Below are positions 35,001 to 41,843 of a stretch of DNA of 49,097 bases, one piece after another. Positions within the stretch are counted from its first letter, which is position 1; every line of letters begins with the position of its first letter. The notes under the pieces were generated by a model. That model saw nothing but the letters and a program-made list of their open reading frames with translations, was not told the origin of the DNA and made no database searches. The position numbers and the translations under genes were made by a program. The stretch is taken from the NCBI RefSeq assembly GCF_003002825.1, contig NZ_PVTE01000036.1, positions 1 through 49,097 of the forward strand. The letters run 5' to 3'. The DNA comes from Spirosoma oryzae (GTDB lineage Bacteria > Bacteroidota > Bacteroidia > Cytophagales > Spirosomataceae).

Positions 35001-36471
35001 GCAGACTACAGTTGACCAGTACAGGACTTAAACCGTAGACGCCCCCCCCATTCCCAATGGCTGAATTATTGATCAGACTACAGTTGATCAGCGTGGGGGC
35101 ACCACCGTTGAGCCCCCCCCCATCAGCAAATGTCGCTGAATTGTTGATCAGCTTGCAGTTGGTGAGCGTGATGCTGCTGAAGTTAAAGATGCCGCCCCCC
35201 CTTTGAGCTGAATTATTTACCAAAAGGCAGTTAGTGAGAGTAGTATTGTTACCACTGTTAATATAGATACCGCCCCCCCCGCCGCTGGCAGCTGAGTTAT
35301 TTGCCAGCACACAGTTGATGAGCGTAGGGCTGCTTCTTCGAATGTACATCCCCCCGCCAGCATTGCTGGTGGCAATGTTACTACCACCACTGGCATTGCC
35401 ACCGGTAATAACGACACCATCCAGTATGGCCGTACTAGTGAGGCCATTATCGATATTGTAAAAGACGTGGTAGCTGTTGTCGCTGTTGTTGCCCGGCGTA
35501 CCAATGTCGCCACTCAGGGTGGTGCTTGAAGGCGTGCCCAGGATGGGGTTAACAGCCGGTCTGTCGGTCAGGTTGGCTTCTGTACCGAAGAAGCCCCCGT
35601 ATATGGCTACGTTGTTCTTCATCACAAAGCTGGCCAAACGCGCATTCGATAAGCCCGTAACGGATGGTTTGAACGTGCCGCCCGCTACCCAGACCTGCTC
35701 TACGCCAAGGGCATCAATCATGGCCTGCAGGTCGCTACTGGCGCTGGCCCACGAAGAGCCGTCGCCCGTGCCGTTCTGGGTCACGTAGCGGATGGGCTGC
35801 GGAGGGGCACCCGTAACGTTCAGCAACAGGGCCGGGGTGTTCTGATTGTAGGTACTATTGCTTGTTGTCAGGCGGCAACGGTAATAGGTTGTGGCCGACA
35901 CATTGGCGGTGTAGGTCGGCGAGGTGGCCCCCGCTACGTCTGCCCACGTAGTATTGTCTGCCGAAGATTGCCACTGATAGCTGGCCGACGTACCGCTCAC
36001 GTTGGTGGATAACAGGCTACTGTAGGGCGTATTGCCCGTCAGCACCGTGCCCCGTGTCACCAGCCCCTGTACCGTACCCGTCAGGATGCCGTTGTTGACT
36101 AAGTCGGCGTTAGGAAACTGGTCGGTTCGTAGGTACAACTGCCCGTTGGCGTTGAGGGCGGTATTGGCCGACAGCGTGGCACGGTTCGTGACCGAGAGCA
36201 GGCTGTTGAGCGTGCTTGTGCCGGTGCTGTGGCCGAAGCTGATGTTGGCGATGATAGCCGCGCCGGAACCACCGTAGGTCGTGGGGCCGTTGGCCGACAA
36301 CTGACCGGCAGCCAGGCTAAGCGAACCGTTATTGGTCAGTGAGCCGCCCCCGTACTCGAACTGAGCATCTCCTGTGCCGACCACGCGGGTGTTAACCCCG
36401 ATGGTCAGGGTAGGTTGGGCCAGTGCGTTGCCTACTGTAGCCAGCCATAGTATAAGAAGTAATGGTCTCAT
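32008..36471 (-). CDS. Giant secreted T9SS surface protein: beta-helix, Ig-like domains, sorting tail
   Basis: 1487 residues. Signal peptide at 1-19 (LLLILWLATVGNALAQ). Residues 230-640 form a right-handed beta-helix built of repeats such as LTNCSLLSNSATTGGGIYNN. Ig-like domains follow (650-890, one with DATAPAVTLS). Then come three copies of an 85-residue module (RVSF.P.Y.G..G..V.FR..NE.D..T.PGPY..RLY.DNP) alternating with putative-Ig/cadherin-like domains (NRPP...PAGL). The last 75 residues (VVGESVEVLIGG, VELNLTDLAGD, ILKVSTATQQQTVKLIRH) are a type A T9SS sorting signal. Probably an adhesin or polysaccharide-binding protein on the outer surface. G-runs of 7-9 in the beta-helix part could slip. 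Confidence 0.9.
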   Translation of the reverse strand: MRPLLLILWLATVGNALAQPTLTIGVNTRVVGTGDAQFEYGGGSLTNNGSLSLAAGQLSANGPTTYGGSGAAIIANISFGHSTGTSTLNSLLSVTNRATLSANTALNANGQLYLRTDQFPNADLVNNGILTGTVQGLVTRGTVLTGNTPYSSLLSTNVSGTSASYQWQSSADNTTWADVAGATSPTYTANVSATTYYRCRLTTSNSTYNQNTPALLLNVTGAPPQPIRYVTQNGTGDGSSWASASSDLQAMIDALGVEQVWVAGGTFKPSVTGLSNARLASFVMKNNVAIYGGFFGTEANLTDRPAVNPILGTPSSTTLSGDIGTPGNNSDNSYHVFYNIDNGLTSTAILDGVVITGGNASGGSNIATSNAGGGMYIRRSSPTLINCVLANNSAASGGGGGIYINSGNNTTLTNCLLVNNSAQRGGGIFNFSSITLTNCKLINNSATFADGGGLNGGAPTLINCSLINNSAIGNGGGVYGLSPVLVNCSLQANSATNGGGIYNNGSPTLTNCSLLSNSATTGGGIYNNGTPTLANCVLWDNGAGNTIVNNSPATLTATYSLFDNTVTGYTGSNNKTTNTSPFASANDVTLAPNSPAIDAGSNAAYEKGPATDLAGNPRIFPTGGTIDMGAYEYQGSPVQPVAITSQPPSASSVTTGASVSAPASVMGSVSGYQWYKDNLSNAVAGQTSATLTLTNVQLADAGSYSLVVTGTYNSVTSTAFNLSVSPAATGVPSLSSPANSTTTNGLPTFAGSAPGGSTVMVYLSGTASQTLTTTANGGQFSVTPGSPLSSGSYSAYAVAISSGQTTSPASNTNAFSVDATAPAVTLSASVGNGATTSSQPTSFTAQFSEPVTGFDVSKVSVSNGSVNGFSGSGASYSFSVTASTPGQPTNVSIPANVAQDGVGNSNTASDSYGFTLIPGEFAIRSVDTRQCQLVDASRGEYRVSFTPIYSGLNGTPVSLRVINEVDATTAPGPYTIRLYSDNPTVALLAQQAASPDARFSYAWLAACQGSVAPNRPPTTTGIPAQQLVQNQPYQLELTRYFADPDGQTLTYSSSALPAGLTLAGTTISGSPTAPGRTTVRITALDPGGLSVATDVAMQVDATPATTPPAGFTITGVTDLTCVAVTVTERRVSFSPVYSGLDGSSVRFRAVNEQDFGTTPGPYSLRLYTDNPAVTLEAIQTGQTATYRYNWLSACGNQTPPTVTNRPPVVVVPIAPQSATVGQGYSFYVPANTFADPEGEPLSLRTGGLPAGLSFSASLSAITGTPTQAGTSTIELTASDPAGQSVSLNFTLQVVAGATPPPPPAGFTITGVGSVTCLSVSNTERRLSFFPQYTGVDGSPIRFRVVNEQDFGTTPGPYSLRLYTDNPAVTLEAVQTGQTATYRYNWLAACTSPANSRQAVAEASSPLSVVVLGNPVVGESVEVLIGGVAGQAVELNLTDLAGDRLHQQQIPQASGSARVVVPVPAGQAMTILKVSTATQQQTVKLIRH

Positions 36472-36602
36472 GGTAAAGTTTTTAACGGAACAAAATCAAG
36501 GTTCCTGTTTATCTAAAGAACGTATTCGGATCGTCCGCGCACGATGCGTCCCCGGCACAAATCCGGCGTAGGTTCCTGCCCACGCCGGAACGGGGGGCAC
36601 AA

Positions 36603-37739
36603 CTAAAGCAGCAGATCATAAGTAATCTGATTTGGAAAATCTGAGAAGTCATACTTCTGATAGGGTGCCTTCTCAAATGGTGAGGATTGATAGCTTCGCA
36701 CGTAGAGCTTGGGGTCTTTTAACTCCTTCACCGTAACCCAACTCGTGTGGTCGATGGCTGGTGTTTTGGGAGTAGCTTGCTGATTTTCGAAGACTACCCC
36801 TTGCACAATCGTCGCTGCGTTCAGTATATGATTTGCTAACAGTTTTGCTTCCCGTAGATTGTCGGGCCGTTCGGCAAACCGTAGAAGCGTTGACAGTTTC
36901 AGAAACCGCGATGGAGACGAATAATCGCCGGGCAACCCCACCATGCCCTCCCCGTGGCTCAACTGTTTGGCTGTATCGTTAGCATCTCTGGCCGGGTCGT
37001 AGGGCGACAGATGTAGATACTGACGCAGGTTAGTGTAGTGCCAGTCGAGCTTCGGGGCGTTAGTCATGTAGCCAAACAGTGGGCCGTCTAAGACTTTCGC
37101 GTGAAACTCAAGGCTATTGTTGCTTAAATAAGTAACATCGTAGGTGGTTATCTTCTGCTTATCCACCTCAATGATGAGACTTTCCCCCACTGCGTCGTGA
37201 GCAATGAAATGAATGGGTTGGAAAAACTTTTCGCCTGGACAAAAAAGGCTCACCTTATCCGCAGTCAGGGCGTTTCTGATCTCGTCAATGGTTGCAAACA
37301 GGCCCAGCAGGTAGTCGGCGAATTGGGCGTAGTATATGTCGTAGCCCCCGCCCAGGCCATTGGCCCATTGCATATTGTTATCGTAAACAAGAGACCCTAC
37401 GCTGAGGCCCTTTTCGTTAACACCCTCGCAGCAGTACACATTGGTTTGGTAAGTTGCCCCGATACCCAACAGCTTGCTGTATAGATTGGCAACTTCTTTT
37501 CCAAAGCCGCTGATGCCTATGAACCGGTACTTCGTTTGCCAGGTCCAGCCCACTTGTTGCTCTTTCTTTGGCGAAACCTGCACAACCGGCATACGCGAGC
37601 AGAAGTCAGTACCTGCCGGCACTTTGACCAAGTGCCACACTACCTTCAGTTCTGGGAGTAGCATGTAGGGAACGAATTCCATCGAACGCCCGACAACCAT
37701 GTCGTTCTGTTTGCTTTTTAGCAAAAAAGATTCGCACAT
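36603..37739 (-). CDS. Linear amide C-N hydrolase (choloylglycine hydrolase / penicillin V acylase fold)
   Basis: Ntn-hydrolases of this family cut amide bonds (bile-salt conjugates, penicillin V, N-acyl homoserine lactones) with the N-terminal Cys exposed by removal of Met1. Here residue 2 is Cys (MCESFLLKSK) followed by VVGRSMEF, the family's R-x-M-E motif; later YMTNAP and SPSRFLKLS match the conserved Asn and Arg. 378 residues, no signal peptide, so cytoplasmic as read. Substrate unknown; quorum-signal degradation is one possibility. Confidence 0.88.
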   Translation of the reverse strand: MCESFLLKSKQNDMVVGRSMEFVPYMLLPELKVVWHLVKVPAGTDFCSRMPVVQVSPKKEQQVGWTWQTKYRFIGISGFGKEVANLYSKLLGIGATYQTNVYCCEGVNEKGLSVGSLVYDNNMQWANGLGGGYDIYYAQFADYLLGLFATIDEIRNALTADKVSLFCPGEKFFQPIHFIAHDAVGESLIIEVDKQKITTYDVTYLSNNSLEFHAKVLDGPLFGYMTNAPKLDWHYTNLRQYLHLSPYDPARDANDTAKQLSHGEGMVGLPGDYSSPSRFLKLSTLLRFAERPDNLREAKLLANHILNAATIVQGVVFENQQATPKTPAIDHTSWVTVKELKDPKLYVRSYQSSPFEKAPYQKYDFSDFPNQITYDLLL

Positions 37740-37768
37740 GACCGTATTGCTTTTTTGAGGTTGACGGA

Positions 37769-38938
37769 TTAATTAAGCTTCACCACCACAAACCGGCAGC
37801 TTGCGTCCCCGTTTAGGTCTCCGGACAGCTGGGTCTGCGTGGGCATCCCCCGCACCGTTACCGTTGTGCCGGCTGCCAGGTAAAGCGTTGTGTTCAGCAC
37901 CCCCCTTTTGCTATACGCAGTCTGTGTAGTCCCCATACTACCACCCACGTAGTTAGCCGTAACGCCATAAACGCTCGTTGGTGAGTAGCCGGTGCTGTTG
38001 ATGTCGAGCATTGGAGCAGTCGTTGCACCGGCACCCGTCAGGCGCACGTCAAACGTGTACAAACCGGCCCCGGTGGTACCCACGGTGAAGGTGTTTCCGT
38101 TCCAAGTGTTGCCATTTGTAAGGGTTGCCCCTGTTCCATTTATAGTGGAAAATGTAATAGCATCGGGAAGATTAGAAGAAGCAGCCGAAGTTTGTTGCGC
38201 GGTGGTTTTCACCACAAATAGTTGCAGCGATGCCCCACTGCCGCCTGCACTCGGCGTTGTCCACTGCGTGTTGTAGTTGGTACCATCCACTTTGCTCAGC
38301 ACCTGTCCGGTTGTGCCGCCCGTGGGTACGCCCTGTCCGGCGGGGCCTTGCGGGCCGGTCGCCCCTACTGGACCAGCTACGCCTTGCGGACCTGTAGCAC
38401 CAGCCGGGCCAGTGGCTCCGGCATCCCCTTTATCGCCTTTCGTGCCCTGCGGGCCAGCCGGACCCGTGGCACCGGTCAGACCGATGGGGCCTTGTGCGCC
38501 GGTGGCACCCGTTGATCCGGTAGCACCGGTGTCCCCCTTATCGCCTTTGTCCCCTTTGGGCCCCTGTGGGCCGGGCGTTCCCGACGCGCTCAGGGAGGTC
38601 CAGGCCGTGCCGTTGTAGAAGTAGAAACCGGCGGTGCCGTCAGTCTGGTATACCATCAGGCCAGTGGCCGGGCTACCAATAAGGCCCCGTTGCTGGGCCG
38701 TCATGCGGGGAACCAAAATACCCTGGGTGGTACTTTTCACATCGAGCAGGGCCGATGCATCGGCGGTTGAGCCGTCGGTATTGATGCCCACCGAGCCGGT
38801 CTGGGCCTGAGCGGTCAGTCCGCAGCTCAATAGCATCAACCCAAACAAAAAACTAAACAAACTACGCCCACAGGGAAGGCTGAACTGAGGAAGAAAACAC
38901 GCGGCCCGAAGCCGGGAATGGAGTAAAGGAGTTTGCAT
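37769..38938 (-). CDS. Secreted collagen-like repeat protein
   Basis: 389 residues. Signal peptide in the first 45 (SFLFGLMLLSCGLTAQAQ). A Bacteroidota surface-protein head follows (VGINTDGSTADASALLDVKS, GLMVYQTDGTAGFYFYNG). Residues 117-202 are G-x-y collagen-type triplets (GPQGPKGDKGDKGDTGATG), then a beta-rich C-terminal domain (225-389, C1q/TNF-like in layout) that would trimerise the collagen stalk. No T9SS tail is obvious. The gene is divergent from the kinase at 39104, sharing a promoter region with dyads. Confidence 0.85.
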   Translation of the reverse strand: MQTPLLHSRLRAACFLPQFSLPCGRSLFSFLFGLMLLSCGLTAQAQTGSVGINTDGSTADASALLDVKSTTQGILVPRMTAQQRGLIGSPATGLMVYQTDGTAGFYFYNGTAWTSLSASGTPGPQGPKGDKGDKGDTGATGSTGATGAQGPIGLTGATGPAGPQGTKGDKGDAGATGPAGATGPQGVAGPVGATGPQGPAGQGVPTGGTTGQVLSKVDGTNYNTQWTTPSAGGSGASLQLFVVKTTAQQTSAASSNLPDAITFSTINGTGATLTNGNTWNGNTFTVGTTGAGLYTFDVRLTGAGATTAPMLDINSTGYSPTSVYGVTANYVGGSMGTTQTAYSKRGVLNTTLYLAAGTTVTVRGMPTQTQLSGDLNGDASCRFVVVKLN

Positions 38939-38991
38939 AAATCAGTTGATTTTTCAAACCCCAAAGAAGATAGTATTCTTACTCAGAAAAC

Positions 38992-39009
38992 ATACCTCGA
39001 CCGAGGTAT
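38992..39009. promoter_or_regulatory. 18-bp palindrome in the divergent promoter region
   Basis: ATACCTCG-AC-CGAGGTAT is a perfect 8+2+8 palindrome, 54 bp upstream of the collagen-like gene start and 95 bp upstream of the kinase start. A second dyad, TACTACCTAGTAGTA, lies at 39082-39096, 7 bp before the kinase ATG. Both are candidate operators, for example for the LuxR-type regulator encoded behind the kinase. Confidence 0.6.
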
Positions 39010-39103
39010 TTTAGCTTAAATTATCGGTAAGTTATTTTGCCGCTCGGTTGACACGAACGGAAACCTATACCCTAAACAAGGTACTACCTAGTAGTAATTT
39101 CTC

Positions 39104-41044
39104 ATGCGTAAAACGGTAGAGGGGATACTGTGGCCGGTGCTGACGGGCGTGGCTCTGCTGTGGTTTGCCTGGAACCTGTATCAACAACAGTTGCAGCCGG
39201 TGGTGGCCGCTAACGTACCTACTTACACGTTGGCGACCGCACCGGAAATGACGTCAATGAACAACCGGCTCTGGACCAACGCAACGTGGCTCGATACCAG
39301 CCAGTCGATCGCCAGATCAGTGCCCCTGATTCGGCGATCGTTTCGTCGCAACCCGCACCCGGAGGCCGTGCTCTACGGCGACGCAGCCAACGTACCCATC
39401 GGCTGGGCCTACCTGGAGCTTCGGAACCCGACCCGCCACCCCAGGCACCTGGTGCTGTCGATGCCCCAGTACCGCAGCGATCGGGTCACACTCTGGCAGG
39501 GAAAAGGCGGCCGTTTCGTGCGGCTGGGTACATTGGCCAACAACACCCCGCTGGGCGACCGATTCTATCCGTTCTTCAACTACGCGTTTCCCGTCACCAT
39601 TCCGCCCCAATCGACGGTCCCCCTGTTGTTACGTAGCCAACGAAACGCCGGCTACCACGAGCTGGACGTGCAGCTCACCGAGCAACGTACCCGGAATGGA
39701 GGTTCCTACGCCCAACAGGCCTTTGTAAGCAGTATCCGCGACGGTATCACCGTCATTGTGTTTTTGCTGCTGGCGGTGGTGGCCCTGCTGGTGGGGTGGC
39801 TGTCGGCAAGTAGGCTACTGCGCTGGTTTGGGGTCTATCTGGTATCGTTAAGCGTGTGGTGTGCTTTCTTCGTGGGGTACCTAAGCCTGATCCCATACCC
39901 CGCCGGGCTGTCGCTCAACGCTGATACGGTAGGGGTATTTATCCGCATCCTGACCAACTGCACGGTGCACCCGTTCTTCTATCTCATCATAAAACCCGCC
40001 ATTCGCCGGCCTCGTCTCTACAAAAACATCATGGCGGGCTACAGTGTGGCCTGTGCCGGGTTGATGAGCACGTTCCTGCTGCCGCCTGTCTATTTCGACA
40101 GCCTCAGGCACGTTGTCACGCTGGGTATGACGAGCCTGACGAATCTTATCATCGGCTGGCTGTTTGTGTGGGCCGTACTGGCCTATGTCCGGGCGCGTAT
40201 CTGGTCGCCCCTGGTGGTCTGCCTGCTGGGGCTGGGTCCGATGCTTATCAGTCTGCTTGCTTCCTGGCTGCGGGCCACCGCCGGGCAGGATACGTACCGG
40301 CATGCGCCCTCCGGGCCGCTTTACATCCTGTTCGTGCTGGGCTACCTGACCTTCGATCAGTTTCGGAAAGAGTTGGTAACTCGCCAACGCATGCAGGATC
40401 AAGTGCGCGACGTGGACGAACACAACAACGCCCTGCGCCGGCAGGAAATTGAGGGCATTGGCCGCGAGTTACACGATCAGGTGGGTAACACCCTTGCTAC
40501 CGCCCTGAGCTACCTGAGCCGCACACCGCTCAACCCTGACAAGCTACGTAGCATTTTGCTAACGGCGATCAGCGAATTACGCTTTCTGAGCCACAATCTT
40601 GTCAAAGACGACGATCGCCCACTCACCGACAAGATCGAAACGTTGGTAAGCCGGTTCAACGACTTTTCGCCCATCCAGCTAACGTTTACCGACTATACCC
40701 GTCAGCAGATCAACCAGTTGCCCGTGCTGAAGCAGCAGAATCTCTACCGAATTATTCAGGAACTGCTGACGAACGTGATCCGGCATTCGGGTGCCACGCA
40801 GGCCAGCGTCGAGTTTTTTTGTGAAGGTACAACCGTCGATGTCAGCGTCGAAGATGATGGTGGTGGCTTCGACCTGTCGGCAAGCCAGACCAAAGGCATC
40901 GGCATACAAACGATCTACAAACGGGCGGCTCTGTCAGGTATTACCGTTCAGTTCGACCCCGCCCCGACAGGAACCAGCATCCTGTTACAAACCGCCCTCG
41001 CCCCCCCCGTACCCAGCCATGCCAACCCGAACTATTCTCATTGA
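39104..41044 (+). CDS. 7TM sensor histidine kinase (7TMR-DISM, HisKA_3 / NarX-like output)
   Basis: 646 residues. One N-terminal helix (8-24), a periplasmic beta-rich domain of the 7TMR-DISM extracellular-2 type (about 55-195; GWAYLELRNPTRHPRHLVLS), seven membrane helices (210-420), a short coiled coil, and HisKA_3 with H457 (GRELHDQVGNTLAT). The ATPase has LLTNVIRHSGATQAS and DDGGGFD. Kinases of this type phosphorylate LuxR-family regulators; one is encoded immediately downstream, overlapping by 26 bp. A run of eight C lies at 41001-41008 near the end. Confidence 0.92.
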   Translation: MRKTVEGILWPVLTGVALLWFAWNLYQQQLQPVVAANVPTYTLATAPEMTSMNNRLWTNATWLDTSQSIARSVPLIRRSFRRNPHPEAVLYGDAANVPIGWAYLELRNPTRHPRHLVLSMPQYRSDRVTLWQGKGGRFVRLGTLANNTPLGDRFYPFFNYAFPVTIPPQSTVPLLLRSQRNAGYHELDVQLTEQRTRNGGSYAQQAFVSSIRDGITVIVFLLLAVVALLVGWLSASRLLRWFGVYLVSLSVWCAFFVGYLSLIPYPAGLSLNADTVGVFIRILTNCTVHPFFYLIIKPAIRRPRLYKNIMAGYSVACAGLMSTFLLPPVYFDSLRHVVTLGMTSLTNLIIGWLFVWAVLAYVRARIWSPLVVCLLGLGPMLISLLASWLRATAGQDTYRHAPSGPLYILFVLGYLTFDQFRKELVTRQRMQDQVRDVDEHNNALRRQEIEGIGRELHDQVGNTLATALSYLSRTPLNPDKLRSILLTAISELRFLSHNLVKDDDRPLTDKIETLVSRFNDFSPIQLTFTDYTRQQINQLPVLKQQNLYRIIQELLTNVIRHSGATQASVEFFCEGTTVDVSVEDDGGGFDLSASQTKGIGIQTIYKRAALSGITVQFDPAPTGTSILLQTALAPPVPSHANPNYSH

Positions 41045-41633
41045 TGATCACCGGCTCTTTAACGACGGCCTTAGCCTGGTGCTGCGCGAATCGCCGGATT
41101 TTATAGTAGTGGAACAGGTCTATGACAGCCGTCTGGCGCTGGATACCTGCCGCCGTCATGCCCCGGAACTGGTGCTGGTCGATTTCAGCATGCCCCATCT
41201 CGACGGGTTGGCTGTGGTGAAGCAGTTGCAGCAGTTGCCCGGTTCGTGCCGAATCGTGATCATCAGCATGTATGCCGAAAAACGGGAGATTGACCAGTTC
41301 AGGGCGCTGAATGTGGCTGGCTACATCGCCAAAACCGTTACTGCCGATCGTCTGCTGACACTACTGCGGCAAGTGATGCACGGGCAACACGTCATCGAAA
41401 CCGACAGCGCACCCAGCCCTGCCGCGCCCGCCCCCACCCAGCCCACCTACGGCCTGACCAAACGTGAAATCGAAATTCTGAAGCGGGTAAAGCAAGGCCT
41501 CACCTCTGAGCAAATCGCCGATGAGTTGAGCCTAAGTTTCTATACTGTGCAGACCCACCGCAAAAACATTAGTCAGAAACTGCCATTCTCAACTAAAAAG
41601 CAGTTTTACGATTTCCTGACCTCTTTGGAGTAA
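41019..41633 (+). CDS. LuxR-family (NarL-type) response regulator
   Basis: 204 residues from ATG 41019 (MPTRTILIDDHRLF); the open frame extends upstream to 40791 but only through antisense-like sequence inside the kinase gene. Receiver with D55 (LVDFSMPHLDG) and K105, a Pro/Ala-rich linker, and a LuxR winged helix-turn-helix (LTKREIEILKRVKQGLTSEQ, TVQTHRKNI). It forms a pair with the overlapping kinase. A probable target is the divergent promoter at 38939-39103. Confidence 0.93.
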   Translation: MPTRTILIDDHRLFNDGLSLVLRESPDFIVVEQVYDSRLALDTCRRHAPELVLVDFSMPHLDGLAVVKQLQQLPGSCRIVIISMYAEKREIDQFRALNVAGYIAKTVTADRLLTLLRQVMHGQHVIETDSAPSPAAPAPTQPTYGLTKREIEILKRVKQGLTSEQIADELSLSFYTVQTHRKNISQKLPFSTKKQFYDFLTSLE

Positions 41634-41658
41634 TGCGATACCGTTTCTGCCATACGTA

Positions 41659-41719
41659 TGGACTTGCAACAGTACACTAGCGATTTTTTCAGGCAGCCAT
41701 CAGAGCTGTGTAAAAATAG
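41659..41719 (-). repeat. Right-end scrap of the IS3 element of 781-2103
   Basis: TGGACTTGCAACAGTACACT and the following bases match the reverse complement of 2043-2103 at 56 of 61 positions by eye, including the codons for the OrfB tail. The match stops at TAAAAATAG (41711-41719). It lies 26 bp after the regulator stop. Confidence 0.8.
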
Positions 41720-41750
41720 TGTTCTTACCCCGTTCGGTGAGCCAGTTTTG
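41720..41750 (-). repeat. End of the second IS type, abutting the IS3 scrap
   Basis: TGTTCTTACCCCGTTCGGTG and following bases match the reverse complement of 65-95 (29 of 31). It begins at the base where the IS3 match ends, so one IS end sits directly inside or against the other. Sequence to the right (41751-41843) is unrecognised. Confidence 0.7.
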
Positions 41751-41843
41751 TGGGGGGAGGTCACCCACTTATCGAGCCTTTTATGAGATAATTGTATTTT
41801 GACAACTGCGGCCTTCAGCCGATAAACCACCACCACACCCTGC

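Noticed and set aside
35000..35350. CRISPR-like array in the surface-protein gene
   Set aside because: The repeats are degenerate coding repeats of a beta-helix in one continuous frame, not identical repeats with unique spacers. No cas genes are present.
40791..41018. Upstream extension of the LuxR regulator frame
   Set aside because: It overlaps the kinase catalytic domain in another frame. The receiver begins at ATG 41019, and the extension has no domain character (though it matters for the slippage idea).
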